Shown here in pieces: positions 35,755-43,234 of a DNA stretch of 64,000 nt; within the stretch, counting starts at the first letter, position 1, and each line of letters opens with the position of its first letter. Below the pieces are notes generated by a model that did not search any database, was not told where the DNA came from, and was given only the letters and a program-made list of their open reading frames with translations. The position numbers and the translations under genes are program-made. This DNA comes from Rhizobium sp. WYCCWR10014 (GTDB lineage Bacteria; Pseudomonadota; Alphaproteobacteria; Rhizobiales; Rhizobiaceae): positions 233,561 through 297,560 of the forward strand of contig NZ_LXFU01000025.1 in the NCBI RefSeq assembly GCF_001657485.1, in the 5' to 3' direction.

Positions 35755-35865
35755 AGCATGATGCCGAAAAGTGTCAGCGGTTTTCGGACGACATCAGGCT
35801 CTAACTCTTTAATTTAAAACAGGATTCAGATTTTTAGGCCATCCCACCTAAAATCATCCTGTTCT
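35755..35865. repeat. Rhizobial palindromic repeat (GCATGATGCCGAAAA family)
   Basis: Two hairpins in series. The first has CCGAAAA / TTTTCGG with flanking GATG / CATC; the second has AACAGGAT / ATCCTGTT with inner TTTTTAGG / CCTAAAA. Similar sequences are common in rhizobial intergenic DNA by memory. It lies within the leader of the UxaA-family gene. Confidence 0.7.
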
Positions 35866-35907
35866 ATCGAAAGGCTCGCTACATCGGCGAAAGCGCATTG
35901 ATTTTGT

Positions 35908-35929
35908 TTTTTATCTACAATAAACATTT
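35908..35929. promoter_or_regulatory. Shared operator motif, dehydratase/GntR promoter copy
   Basis: TTTTTATC-N7-AACATTT with the same spacing as at 32525-32546. It lies 170 bp upstream of the dehydratase start and 151 bp upstream of the preferred GntR start. Confidence 0.65.
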
Positions 35930-36079
35930 TCAAGTCAACGGGAATATTGATCCTGTGGACGAGGGAGGCAATGAGCCGCAGGCGACCGGAAATAAGCTAA
36001 AGGTCGTTTGAACAAGCCCCGGTCCGCTCCGTCCTGCTTTGAAGCGGGGCACGGTCACGAGGGCGGAAAGCGGGGTCTG

Positions 36080-36979
36080 GTGGCAAGGCAGAATACGGTC
36101 TTCAAGGAAGCCTACAATAGGTATGCCGTAGCCCTGCGCACGGATACGGCGCTGCCCTCGGAACCGGAGATCGCCGCCCAACTCGGCGTCAGCCGCTCGA
36201 CGGCGCGCGCCATCCTGACGCGGTTGAGCGAAGAAGGCATCATCCGCTGGAACAAGCGTCAGAAGATCGTGCTGCGCCAACCGACTGACCACGACCTCTT
36301 TCCCTCCGAAGAAACCGACTCCCTGCATGACATCATCGAGCGCAGCTTCATGCAGCGCATCCTTGCCGATGATGCAGCACCTGGCATGCAGATCAATGAA
36401 TTGGAGCTTGCCCGCGAGATCGGCACCGGCACCACCAGCGTGCGCGAATTCCTGATACGTTTCTCCCGCTTCGGCCTCATCGAGAAACGCCCGAACAGCC
36501 ACTGGACGCTCAAAGGCTTCACCCGCGAATTTGCCCTCGAACTTGCCGATGTGCGCGAGATGTTCGAGCTGCATTCCGCCGCCGAATTCGGCCGGCTTTC
36601 CAGGGATAATCAGAGCTGGGCGGATCTTGCCGCCATTCGCGACGAACATCACGCCATGCTTGCCGACATCAACCAGCGCTTCAAGGATTTCTCCGTCCTC
36701 GACGAGCGCTTCCACTTGCTGATCCACCGCGCCTCGAAGAACCGCTTCATCGCCGATTTCTACGACGCCATCGCCATCGTCTTCCACTATCACTACCAGT
36801 GGAACAAGGCCGCCGCCCGCCAGCGCAACGAGCGCGCCATCCACGAACATCTGGATTATATCGCAGCCTTGGAATCCGGCGACCAGGCGGCGATCGAAAC
36901 CGCCTGCCGCGCGCATCTGCACTCCGCCCGCCAGACCCTGCTGCAATCCCTGCCGCAGATCGCCACCGAAACCGCCTGA
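36080..36979 (+). CDS. GntR/FCD-family regulator with two winged-helix units
   Basis: 299 residues from GTG 36080. Residues 5-66 are a GntR winged helix (ALPSEPEIAAQLGVSRSTAR). Residues 85-145 look like a second one (MQINELELAREIGTGTTSVR, then RFSRFGLIEKRPN), and residues 155-290 are an FCD effector domain with metal-type histidines (DERFHLLIH, REHLD-like EHLDYIAALE). Standard FCD regulators have one winged helix. It diverges from the dehydratase gene, and a shared motif occurs at both promoters of the sugar locus, so it is the likely repressor. An upstream TTG at 36008 would add 24 poorly coding residues. Confidence 0.85.
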   Translation: MARQNTVFKEAYNRYAVALRTDTALPSEPEIAAQLGVSRSTARAILTRLSEEGIIRWNKRQKIVLRQPTDHDLFPSEETDSLHDIIERSFMQRILADDAAPGMQINELELAREIGTGTTSVREFLIRFSRFGLIEKRPNSHWTLKGFTREFALELADVREMFELHSAAEFGRLSRDNQSWADLAAIRDEHHAMLADINQRFKDFSVLDERFHLLIHRASKNRFIADFYDAIAIVFHYHYQWNKAAARQRNERAIHEHLDYIAALESGDQAAIETACRAHLHSARQTLLQSLPQIATETA

Positions 36980-37039
36980 GCCGGCGAGGGCAACTCCAGG
37001 CACCGCCGTGCTCGTCAGCGGCATTTCGGACGAAAGAGA

Positions 37040-37516
37040 CTATACCTTGCCCAGATGCTTCGGCCAGAATTCCTGATGGACTGCGGCGGCTTCGTCTTCG
37101 AGGTTCGGGTCCGGGCCAACCACAGTGACGATGCGTGCGCCGGTTTGCAACACCGCCCGGCTCGGCACGTTCAACCCGATCCCGGCGATCTCGCCAAGCC
37201 GCGTTTCGGAGCACGCAAACACCATGCGCCCGATGCCCGACCAGTAAATCGCCCCGGAGCACATCGCGCACGGCTCCGTGCTGGTGTAGAGCGTGCAGCC
37301 GGCGAGAAAAGCCGTGTCGTAGTGTTGTGCCGCCAGTTTGACCAGGTTCATCTCGGCGTGGTTCGTCATATCGTGGCCGGTGAAGACGCTGTTTTCGGCG
37401 CGCAGGATGATTTTGCCGTCCCTCACCAGCACCGAGCCAAACGGTTCGTCGCCGTTTTCCACCGCGGATTTCGAGAGCGCAATCGCCTCGCGCAAAAACG
37501 GCTCGTGGTTTTCCAT
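37040..37516 (-). CDS. Nucleoside/guanine deaminase-family zinc enzyme
   Basis: 158 residues of the cytidine-deaminase fold. The zinc site is complete: HAEMN (histidine and proton-shuttling glutamate) and EPCAMCSGA (two cysteines). The shape MENHEPFLREAIALSKSAVENGDEPFGSVLV is that of the guanine/adenosine deaminase group (GuaD/TadA-like). The tail EFWPKHLGKV is like guanine-deaminase-type enzymes rather than TadA, and an essential TadA is normally encoded elsewhere. The ATG at 37516 has GGGGAAA at good spacing. It ends convergently near the GntR gene; role in purine salvage is likely. Confidence 0.86.
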   Translation of the reverse strand: MENHEPFLREAIALSKSAVENGDEPFGSVLVRDGKIILRAENSVFTGHDMTNHAEMNLVKLAAQHYDTAFLAGCTLYTSTEPCAMCSGAIYWSGIGRMVFACSETRLGEIAGIGLNVPSRAVLQTGARIVTVVGPDPNLEDEAAAVHQEFWPKHLGKV

Positions 37517-37804
37517 CAGGATTTCCCCAGACACTAGGCCGGATGATCTTCTCTTGAATCGAAGGGATTTCCAAGGGGCGGCAAATCAGATTCAAGATGC
37601 TAGCTGGGTGGAGCTTCATCCTGCCGCCGGTCGCCATCGCAATGATCCAGAACGCGGCGAACGACAGCTACGTCAAGAGCTCAGACACGGCGCAATAGCG
37701 ACAGTGCGGCCACGGTCTTCCCTCATTTTCTCGACAAGCCCTCCGACGCCACGTTCGCTACCGGCCTCATGAAACATTTCGATGTGTAAGCCGTTATCGC
37801 GCTT

Positions 37805-39811
37805 ATGACCGACGCTAAACTCAAACCGAAATCGGTCGACGGCACCGAACCGCACGGTGCCGGGAACTCGCCCCAGGAGACGGCATCGACTGTCGAGGTC
37901 ATGCTGCCGCCAGATGCCATCGAACCCGATCCGGAGTTGACGCCTGAGGAGGCCGAGCAGGCGCGCAGGCGGTATCTGCTTAAGCGTTTCTGGATCAGCG
38001 CGCGCCGTTACTGGGGCCGCGGTGGCGACAAATTCGCGTGGCCCTTCTCGATCGGGCTATTGGCGATGATCTGCATGAATGTCGGCTTCCAGTACGGAAT
38101 CAATCTGTGGAACCGCGGGATCTTCGACGCCATAGAGCGACACGATGCCGGCACCGTCTATTTCCTGAGCGCCGTATTCGTGCCGCTCGTGCTCGGAACT
38201 GTCGCCATTGTCACCATACAAGTCGCCGTTCGCATGATGATCCAACGTCGCTGGCGTTCCTGGCTGACAACAGCAGTCATCGCGCGCTGGCTCGCAAACG
38301 GCCGTTACTATCAGTTGAATCTTATCGGCGGCGACCACAAGAATCCCGAAGCGCGCATTTCCGAGGATTTGCGGATTGCCACCGAAGCACCCGTCGATTT
38401 CATCGCCGGCGTCATTTCCGCATTTCTGGCGGCCTCGACCTTCATCGTGGTGCTCTGGACGATCGGCGGGGCCCTCACTCTGCCGATTGCAGGTTTCACC
38501 GTTACCATTCCCGGCTTTCTCGTCGTCACTGCGGTCCTCTACGCCGCGATCACCTCTACTTCGATGGCGGTCATCGGCCGCTATTTCGTCCACGTCTCCG
38601 AGGCCAAAAATCAGGCTGAAGCCGAGTTTCGCTACACGCTGACGCATGTCAGGGAAAACGGCGAGAGCATCGCGCTTCTCGGTGGCGAAGAGGAGGAGCG
38701 TAACGACCTCGAGAAGACCTTCGCCAATGTGCTGAAGCAATGGGCGCTCCTTGCCCGCCAGCATATGCGCACGACGCTTGTGTCGCATGGATCGATGCTG
38801 ATTGCGCCTGTCGTGCCGGTCCTGCTTTGCGCACCAAAATTTCTCGAAGGCAGCATGACCCTTGGACAGGTCATGCAGGCCGCCTCTGCTTTTGCCATCG
38901 TTCAGGGCGCGTTCGGCTGGCTGGTCGACAACTATCCCCGTCTTGCCGATTGGAATGCCTGTGCACGGCGCGTCGCCTCGCTGATGATGTCGCTCGACGG
39001 GTTGGAGCGCGCCGAACAGAGCGACTCGCTCGGGCGCATCAAGCATGGCGAAACCGAAGGCGAGGCGATGCTTAGCCTCAACGATCTCTCCGTGTCGCTT
39101 GACGATGGCACCGCAGTGGTCACGGAAACCCGGGTCGAGATCGAACCCGGCGAGCGGGTGCTTGTGTCAGGCGAATCCGGGTCGGGCAAGAGCACGCTGG
39201 TAAGGGCCATCGCAGGTCTCTGGCCGTGGGGCGGCGGCAGCGTCAATTTCCATGCCGACAGGCGATTGTTCATGTTGCCGCAACGGCCCTATATCCCTTC
39301 GGGCACGCTTCGCCGTGCGGTCGCCTATCCCGGGGCCGCCGATAGTTGGCCGTTGGATGAGATCAAGGCGGCGCTCGACAAGGTGGGACTGGACTATCTG
39401 AACGACAAGATCGAGGAAGAGGCGCCCTGGGACCAGACCTTGTCGGGTGGCGAAAAGCAGCGGCTCGCCTTTGCGCGTCTGCTGCTGCACCAACCCGATA
39501 TCATCGTGCTGGATGAAGCAACGGCAGCACTCGATGAGAAGAGCCAGGATAAGATGATGCAGATGGTGATCGATGAATTGCCTGAAGTCACCATCCTAAG
39601 CGTCGCGCATCGCGCTGAGCTGGAAGTCTTCCATAGCCGCAAGATCACGCTCGAGCGGCGCGAAGGCGGCGCAAAGCTCGTCAGCGATATCGATCTGATC
39701 AAGCGCAAGAGAAAACGGAACTTGCTGTCACGCGTTTTGGAGAAGCGCCGGTCCCTGCCGAAAGGCAACACGACCGCGAGCAAGGGGCCGCAGCCTCAGA
39801 CTAGAAATTGA
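37805..39811 (+). CDS. SbmA/BacA-type ABC transporter fused to an ATPase
   Basis: 668 residues. An acidic and proline-rich N-terminal tail (about 1-65) precedes an SbmA/BacA-like membrane domain (70-410; FQYGINLWNRGIFDAIERHD and the EAEFRYTLTHVRENGESIALL motif) and a C-terminal ATPase with Walker A GESGSGKSTL, signature LSGGEKQRLAFARLL and Walker B IIVLDEATAALDE. This YddA/ABCD-like form moves peptides, cobalamin or very-long-chain acyl groups. Rhizobial BacA (no ATPase) is needed for bacteroid survival; this is a paralogue with its own motor. Its 3' end overlaps the convergent GFA gene by 11 bp. Confidence 0.9.
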   Translation: MTDAKLKPKSVDGTEPHGAGNSPQETASTVEVMLPPDAIEPDPELTPEEAEQARRRYLLKRFWISARRYWGRGGDKFAWPFSIGLLAMICMNVGFQYGINLWNRGIFDAIERHDAGTVYFLSAVFVPLVLGTVAIVTIQVAVRMMIQRRWRSWLTTAVIARWLANGRYYQLNLIGGDHKNPEARISEDLRIATEAPVDFIAGVISAFLAASTFIVVLWTIGGALTLPIAGFTVTIPGFLVVTAVLYAAITSTSMAVIGRYFVHVSEAKNQAEAEFRYTLTHVRENGESIALLGGEEEERNDLEKTFANVLKQWALLARQHMRTTLVSHGSMLIAPVVPVLLCAPKFLEGSMTLGQVMQAASAFAIVQGAFGWLVDNYPRLADWNACARRVASLMMSLDGLERAEQSDSLGRIKHGETEGEAMLSLNDLSVSLDDGTAVVTETRVEIEPGERVLVSGESGSGKSTLVRAIAGLWPWGGGSVNFHADRRLFMLPQRPYIPSGTLRRAVAYPGAADSWPLDEIKAALDKVGLDYLNDKIEEEAPWDQTLSGGEKQRLAFARLLLHQPDIIVLDEATAALDEKSQDKMMQMVIDELPEVTILSVAHRAELEVFHSRKITLERREGGAKLVSDIDLIKRKRKRNLLSRVLEKRRSLPKGNTTASKGPQPQTRN

Positions 39812-40220
39812 AGGCCGCTCGCGGGTGAGCAACAGTTGCCCATTGCTCATTCTGGGGCAGGTCGTCGGTGATGTCGTAGTAGTCGCCTTTGTCAGCGACA
39901 AAGATATGCATTTTCAGTTTGGTTTCGGTCGGTCCATCAAATGCACCCATCGCGACAGCAATCCAGTCGTGGTGGGGTGGATCCCAAAATAGCGATGATC
40001 CACATACTCCGCAAAATCCACGCCTCACTTTTTCTGAGGATTGGTACCAGGTGACACTTTCACCTCCCTGAATGGTGATCTGACGCCTTGGCACGTCGGT
40101 TGAAGCGAAAAAGTGGCCGGAGTGTTTTCGGCATTTGGAGCAATGGCACGCATCCGGCGCTCGCAGATCGCCTTCGATCTCAAAAGTTACCGCGCCACAG
40201 AGGCAGGATCCTTTATGCAT
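39801..40220 (-). CDS. GFA-family (glutathione-dependent formaldehyde-activating-like) zinc protein
   Basis: 139 residues with the GFA zinc pattern: CLCGAVTF near the start, CHCSKCRKHSG at about 33-43 and CGVCGSSLFW at about 72. The prototype enzyme joins formaldehyde and glutathione, but most members of this family have unknown substrates, so the name describes the fold. The 3' end overlaps the ABC transporter gene by 11 bp (tail to tail). It reads toward the transporter from the MarR side, with a 14-bp gap between the MarR stop and this start, so the two genes probably form one operon. Confidence 0.85.
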   Translation of the reverse strand: MHKGSCLCGAVTFEIEGDLRAPDACHCSKCRKHSGHFFASTDVPRRQITIQGGESVTWYQSSEKVRRGFCGVCGSSLFWDPPHHDWIAVAMGAFDGPTETKLKMHIFVADKGDYYDITDDLPQNEQWATVAHPRAAFNF

Positions 40221-40234
40221 AAGCCTTCCTCTCT

Positions 40235-40693
40235 CTAAAGCTGCGCCGAGGACTCCGAGCTCGCAATCTGATCCAGATTTTCGATCAGCCGCGTCAGCAG
40301 ATCTGCAAGTTGTCCCGCTTCCGCATCCGTGAACCCGGCCAGTGCCTCACGATTCCCTTGGAATAGGGCCGCAATCGCCTTCGGCATGCATTCCTGTGCG
40401 GTTTTCGTCAGCACGATACGGCTGCTGCGACCGTCAGCCGGGTCGCGCGTCCGCTCAATCAAGCCATCCCTCTCCATGCGAGCGAGCATCTGCGCCATCG
40501 GCGGCTGCTCTACCCTGGCAAAGCGGGCGAGGTCGCGCTGCGTGCTGGCCTTGCCATTCTGCAGCGCGACCAGGACAGGCAACTGGCCGACACCGAAGCC
40601 GAGCGGTTTAAGGCGTGACTCGCTGAGGCGGGCAAAGCCCCGCGCCGCAAGACTGATGAGATGCCCCGGCGTAGAAAGCACGTCTTCATTCAT
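40235..40693 (-). CDS. MarR-family transcriptional regulator
   Basis: 152 residues with the MarR winged helix at about 30-110 (GFGVGQLPVLVALQNGK, QRDLARFARVEQPPMAQMLARMERDGLIERTRDPADGRSS with the wing). The last part contains long dimerisation helices. The ATG at 40693 follows GAGCGGA; the frame is open far upstream without conserved sequence. It is divergent from a SnoaL-like gene across a 120-bp gap holding an ATA-TG-TACGTA-TG-TAT near-palindrome. It most likely represses that gene and itself in response to a small phenolic or oxidative signal, which is the common MarR mode; the ligand is unknown. Confidence 0.9.
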   Translation of the reverse strand: MNEDVLSTPGHLISLAARGFARLSESRLKPLGFGVGQLPVLVALQNGKASTQRDLARFARVEQPPMAQMLARMERDGLIERTRDPADGRSSRIVLTKTAQECMPKAIAALFQGNREALAGFTDAEAGQLADLLTRLIENLDQIASSESSAQL

Positions 40694-40726
40694 TCCGCTC
40701 ACCCCTTGCTTGCGCTTGACCGCAAG

Positions 40727-40746
40727 ATATATATGTACGTATGTAT
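40727..40746. promoter_or_regulatory. MarR operator candidate
   Basis: Imperfect palindrome ATA-TG-TACGTA-TG-TAT within an AT-rich ATATATATGTACGTATGTAT stretch, centred in the divergent gap and upstream of both genes. Typical MarR sites have this length and A/T character. Confidence 0.5.
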
Positions 40747-40813
40747 CGTGATGCGCGGCATGAGGCAATGCCGTTTTGATGCCGCGCAGCGAAATCTCCA
40801 TAGAGGAAACGAC

Positions 40814-41191
40814 ATGTCTCAAAATGACGTCGAAATGATCAAGCGCATCTATGCCAGCTTCAACGCCAGAGACATCGACGCTGTCCTTGCCGTCCTTTCC
40901 GATGATGTCGCCTGGGCCAACGGCATGGATGGCGGGCACGTTCATGGTCGTCAGGCCGTGCGCGATTATTGGACACGCCAGTGGGCTGTCATCAGTCCAC
41001 ACGTCGAGCCGGTGGCATTTCAGGAAACGCAAGATGGCGCCATAGCTGTCGAGGTGATCCAGTCGGTCTTCGACCTCGATGGCCGGCCGCTGGAAGGGCA
41101 AAGCCATGGCCTGAAGGACAAGACGGTGACGCATATCTTCCGCATGGAAGGCGACAAGATTGACCGCTTCGATATCCGGGATGCCCTGTAA
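40814..41191 (+). CDS. SnoaL/NTF2-like protein
   Basis: 125 residues forming one cone-shaped SnoaL/ketosteroid-isomerase-like fold: MIKRIYASFNARDIDAVLAVLSDDVAWANGM at the start, HGRQAVRDYWTRQW, and a final beta-sheet with HIFRMEGDKIDRFDIRD. Such proteins isomerise or bind small ketones and polyketides, or serve as stress-linked scaffolds; no catalytic residues can be assigned. The ATG at 40814 has GAGGAAAC upstream. It is divergent from the MarR gene and likely its target. Confidence 0.85.
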   Translation: MSQNDVEMIKRIYASFNARDIDAVLAVLSDDVAWANGMDGGHVHGRQAVRDYWTRQWAVISPHVEPVAFQETQDGAIAVEVIQSVFDLDGRPLEGQSHGLKDKTVTHIFRMEGDKIDRFDIRDAL

Positions 41192-41260
41192 GCCAAGGCA
41201 GGCATTCTTGGTGGGAAGAAATTCAACATTATATTCAGAACATCGAGGTCCTTCGGAAGG

Positions 41261-41494
41261 TTGCTTTGCTCCGTGGCGGAAGAAAAACAAACAGTTGTTC
41301 ACCGCTTGATCTCGTTGGTCAAAATCGTCTGGACCGTTTCGGTTGTCATAACGGCTGCAGCCGTGGGTGCCCGTATCGGCTGGCAAAATCACGGCGTTGC
41401 CGGAGCGGTGGCGTTGGGTTTTGTCGGCCTTGTCGCCGGAGGCTTCCTCAGCTCACCGTCGATTCTTTTGGAAGTGCTGGTAGGGCTGATTTAA
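41261..41494 (+). CDS. Small membrane protein, hypothetical
   Basis: Up to 77 residues, with two hydrophobic spans (VKIVWTVSVVITAAAVGARIG and GVAGAVALGFVGLVAGGFL). GTG at 41273 is a plausible start, giving about 73 residues, but neither it nor TTG 41261 has a clear ribosome site. Its 3' end overlaps the convergent kinase gene by 4 bp. The hydrophobic pattern supports coding; a homologue is not recognised. Confidence 0.45.
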   Translation: MLCSVAEEKQTVVHRLISLVKIVWTVSVVITAAAVGARIGWQNHGVAGAVALGFVGLVAGGFLSSPSILLEVLVGLI

Positions 41495-42039
41495 ACGCCT
41501 TTCGCTCTTGAACTCCAACCGCTGCATGTCGAGAGAATCTCGTCGACAACGATCGTGAGCGGGAGAGTGGCGTCGATGACGATGCCACTCTCCGGAATAT
41601 CCTCTTTCGTTGCATGCAAGCGCACAATCAGCTCCCGCTCGGCAGGTCTTCCGCCAAACTCGTCTTCCGGTCTCGCGGCAAGCCGCCGGTTCAACGTGTC
41701 GAGATCGATGTCGAGAACGAAAACCCCGTCGAACACATCGATAAAGCGGGGGAGATTTCGAGAGCCGCCACAGAAGAAGGAGATCGCGTTGCAGTGATCG
41801 GCGACAGCGGCTTTGACTTTGTCGACATCCCAAATGTGATGCTCGTGCACCCATGTGACACTGTCCGTCAGGCTCTTATGGGCAAGCCCATCCAGTGGTT
41901 CACCAGTCTCAGGATCGCCGACATAAGACAACGCCCGGTCCCCGTGGATGACGTGGTAACCGCGCCGCTGCAGTTCTTCCGCCACCGTGGTTTTGCCGCT
42001 GCCGGAAACGCCTTCGATCAAGTAGTTTCTGACGCCCAT
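41491..42039 (-). CDS. Small P-loop kinase/ATPase (shikimate-kinase-like)
   Basis: 182 residues with Walker A GVSGSGKTTV (residues 10-19) and a shikimate-/gluconate-kinase-like layout: HVIHGDRALSYVGDPETGEPL, a WVHEHHIWDVDKV region, and a distal arginine-rich lid (RRLAARPEDEFGGRPAERE). The ribosome site is a weak GAACGAGAACG just before the ATG. A second kinase of similar size lies 83 bp upstream on the same strand, suggesting a duplicate pair or operon. The substrate is unknown; candidates are a small sugar acid, nucleoside or drug. Confidence 0.75.
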   Translation of the reverse strand: MGVRNYLIEGVSGSGKTTVAEELQRRGYHVIHGDRALSYVGDPETGEPLDGLAHKSLTDSVTWVHEHHIWDVDKVKAAVADHCNAISFFCGGSRNLPRFIDVFDGVFVLDIDLDTLNRRLAARPEDEFGGRPAERELIVRLHATKEDIPESGIVIDATLPLTIVVDEILSTCSGWSSRAKGV

Positions 42040-42122
42040 TTTCGTTCTCGTTGATCCCCCATCACGCGACGCATTCCAGCCCGAGGCCGATCTTCCGCTA
42101 TCGGCACGAAGGGCTGCATTCC

Positions 42123-42689
42123 TCAGGTACTGCGTCGCGCAACATGATCCCGTATTGCCGCGGCACTTTCTGCAGGCGACATGAAAGTCACATCCAACGT
42201 CAGCGCGTGTTGGTGCGGGATATCAAGAACCACGGCCTGTTGGCTTCGGCTCCTCGACGTCTCGATGTCGGTGGTTTTCAAATGGTCGCGCCGTGCGGGG
42301 GAGGAAACCCGACGCGCCAATTCTTCTTCGGCACACAGCAATCGCACCGGAACGAAGACCGCGGCGCGCTGTCTGGCGGCATCAACGAACTGTTGGTACG
42401 TCCGCGTGCTCCGCTCATCGCCTTCGACACCGGCATGGGTGAAGATGAAATTCGCCGACGGGCCGCTATAGGCAGTGATTGCATCCAGAACGGCCTGCCG
42501 GATTCTTCCAGTGTACTCCCATATGCCCGTTGGCAAAGGAGCGGTCCCCTCTTCGTCGAGGAGGCGCAAGATCGGGTTGTTGAACCAGTGATTATCGACG
42601 ATCTTTGCGGATATGAGCGAGCCGAGTTCTTTGGCGATCGTCAGCTTGCCCACGCCCGGAAACCCCAAGAGCAAAACGAAAACACCCAT
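42123..42689 (-). CDS. Small P-loop kinase/ATPase, second of pair
   Basis: 188 residues with Walker A GFPGVGKLT (a leucine replaces the usual threonine/serine position partner, then T) and a lid rich in arginine (RRVSSPARRDHLKTTDIETSRSRS). The ATG at 42689 begins MGVFVLLLGFPGVGK; a TTG at 42713 is also open. The P-loop is similar to shikimate-kinase-like AAA proteins seen in rhizobia. Same strand as the other kinase gene, whose protein is not closely similar outside the P-loop. Substrate unknown. Confidence 0.75.
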   Translation of the reverse strand: MGVFVLLLGFPGVGKLTIAKELGSLISAKIVDNHWFNNPILRLLDEEGTAPLPTGIWEYTGRIRQAVLDAITAYSGPSANFIFTHAGVEGDERSTRTYQQFVDAARQRAAVFVPVRLLCAEEELARRVSSPARRDHLKTTDIETSRSRSQQAVVLDIPHQHALTLDVTFMSPAESAAAIRDHVARRST

Positions 42690-42752
42690 CGTCCGACAAC
42701 TCTCCCAGCACAATCCACCGGTAACAACGCAGTGCAGAACATTGTCTGGAAT

Positions 42753-43193
42753 CTACCAGAATTTCCACCATGGACGCTTTGGATCGGGAGGCATCGAAGG
42801 CTCGGGCGCGAGTATGCCTTTCATCACGATCATCTCGCCATCATGGCCATAATATTCTCCCTCTTCTCCCTGGACTTTGGCTTCGAGAGATTGGGCGATA
42901 AGCCACAATTTCCGACGGATTTCTTGATCCGGATTTTTGACAACGATGTTGCCTCCGCTCCACCAAAGCCATGCGGCGTTTTCCCGATTTTCGCCGCGGG
43001 AGTATCCTTTCCACACGGATATGCCCGCCTGTTCCACCCGTAAAACACCCCCGTCGGCGGCGGGAGTTTCGGCAAAACCCTCATGCTGAATTTCGGGATC
43101 ATTGGTAACGTACTCGAGCCATTCGTCGAGAGCGATCGATGGAGACGCATCGAACCAATTTGCCTTGCGAGTAATGTGAAGATCGTAACCCAT
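42753..43193 (-). CDS. Hypothetical soluble protein (MGYDLHITRK type)
   Basis: 146 residues, tryptophan-rich, with no signal peptide or membrane span. It begins MGYDLHITRKANWFD and contains AAWLWWSGGNIVVKNPD and a proline-rich end (PEPSMPPDPKRPWWKFW). Related sequences with the opening MGYDLHIT occur widely in bacteria as uncharacterised proteins, from memory. It sits 63 bp upstream of the second small kinase gene on the same strand and could share its transcript. No function is proposed. Confidence 0.7.
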   Translation of the reverse strand: MGYDLHITRKANWFDASPSIALDEWLEYVTNDPEIQHEGFAETPAADGGVLRVEQAGISVWKGYSRGENRENAAWLWWSGGNIVVKNPDQEIRRKLWLIAQSLEAKVQGEEGEYYGHDGEMIVMKGILAPEPSMPPDPKRPWWKFW

Positions 43194-43234
43194 CAGAGCC
43201 TATTACCTAAGTCGCGCCGAACGGTTGAACCGCG

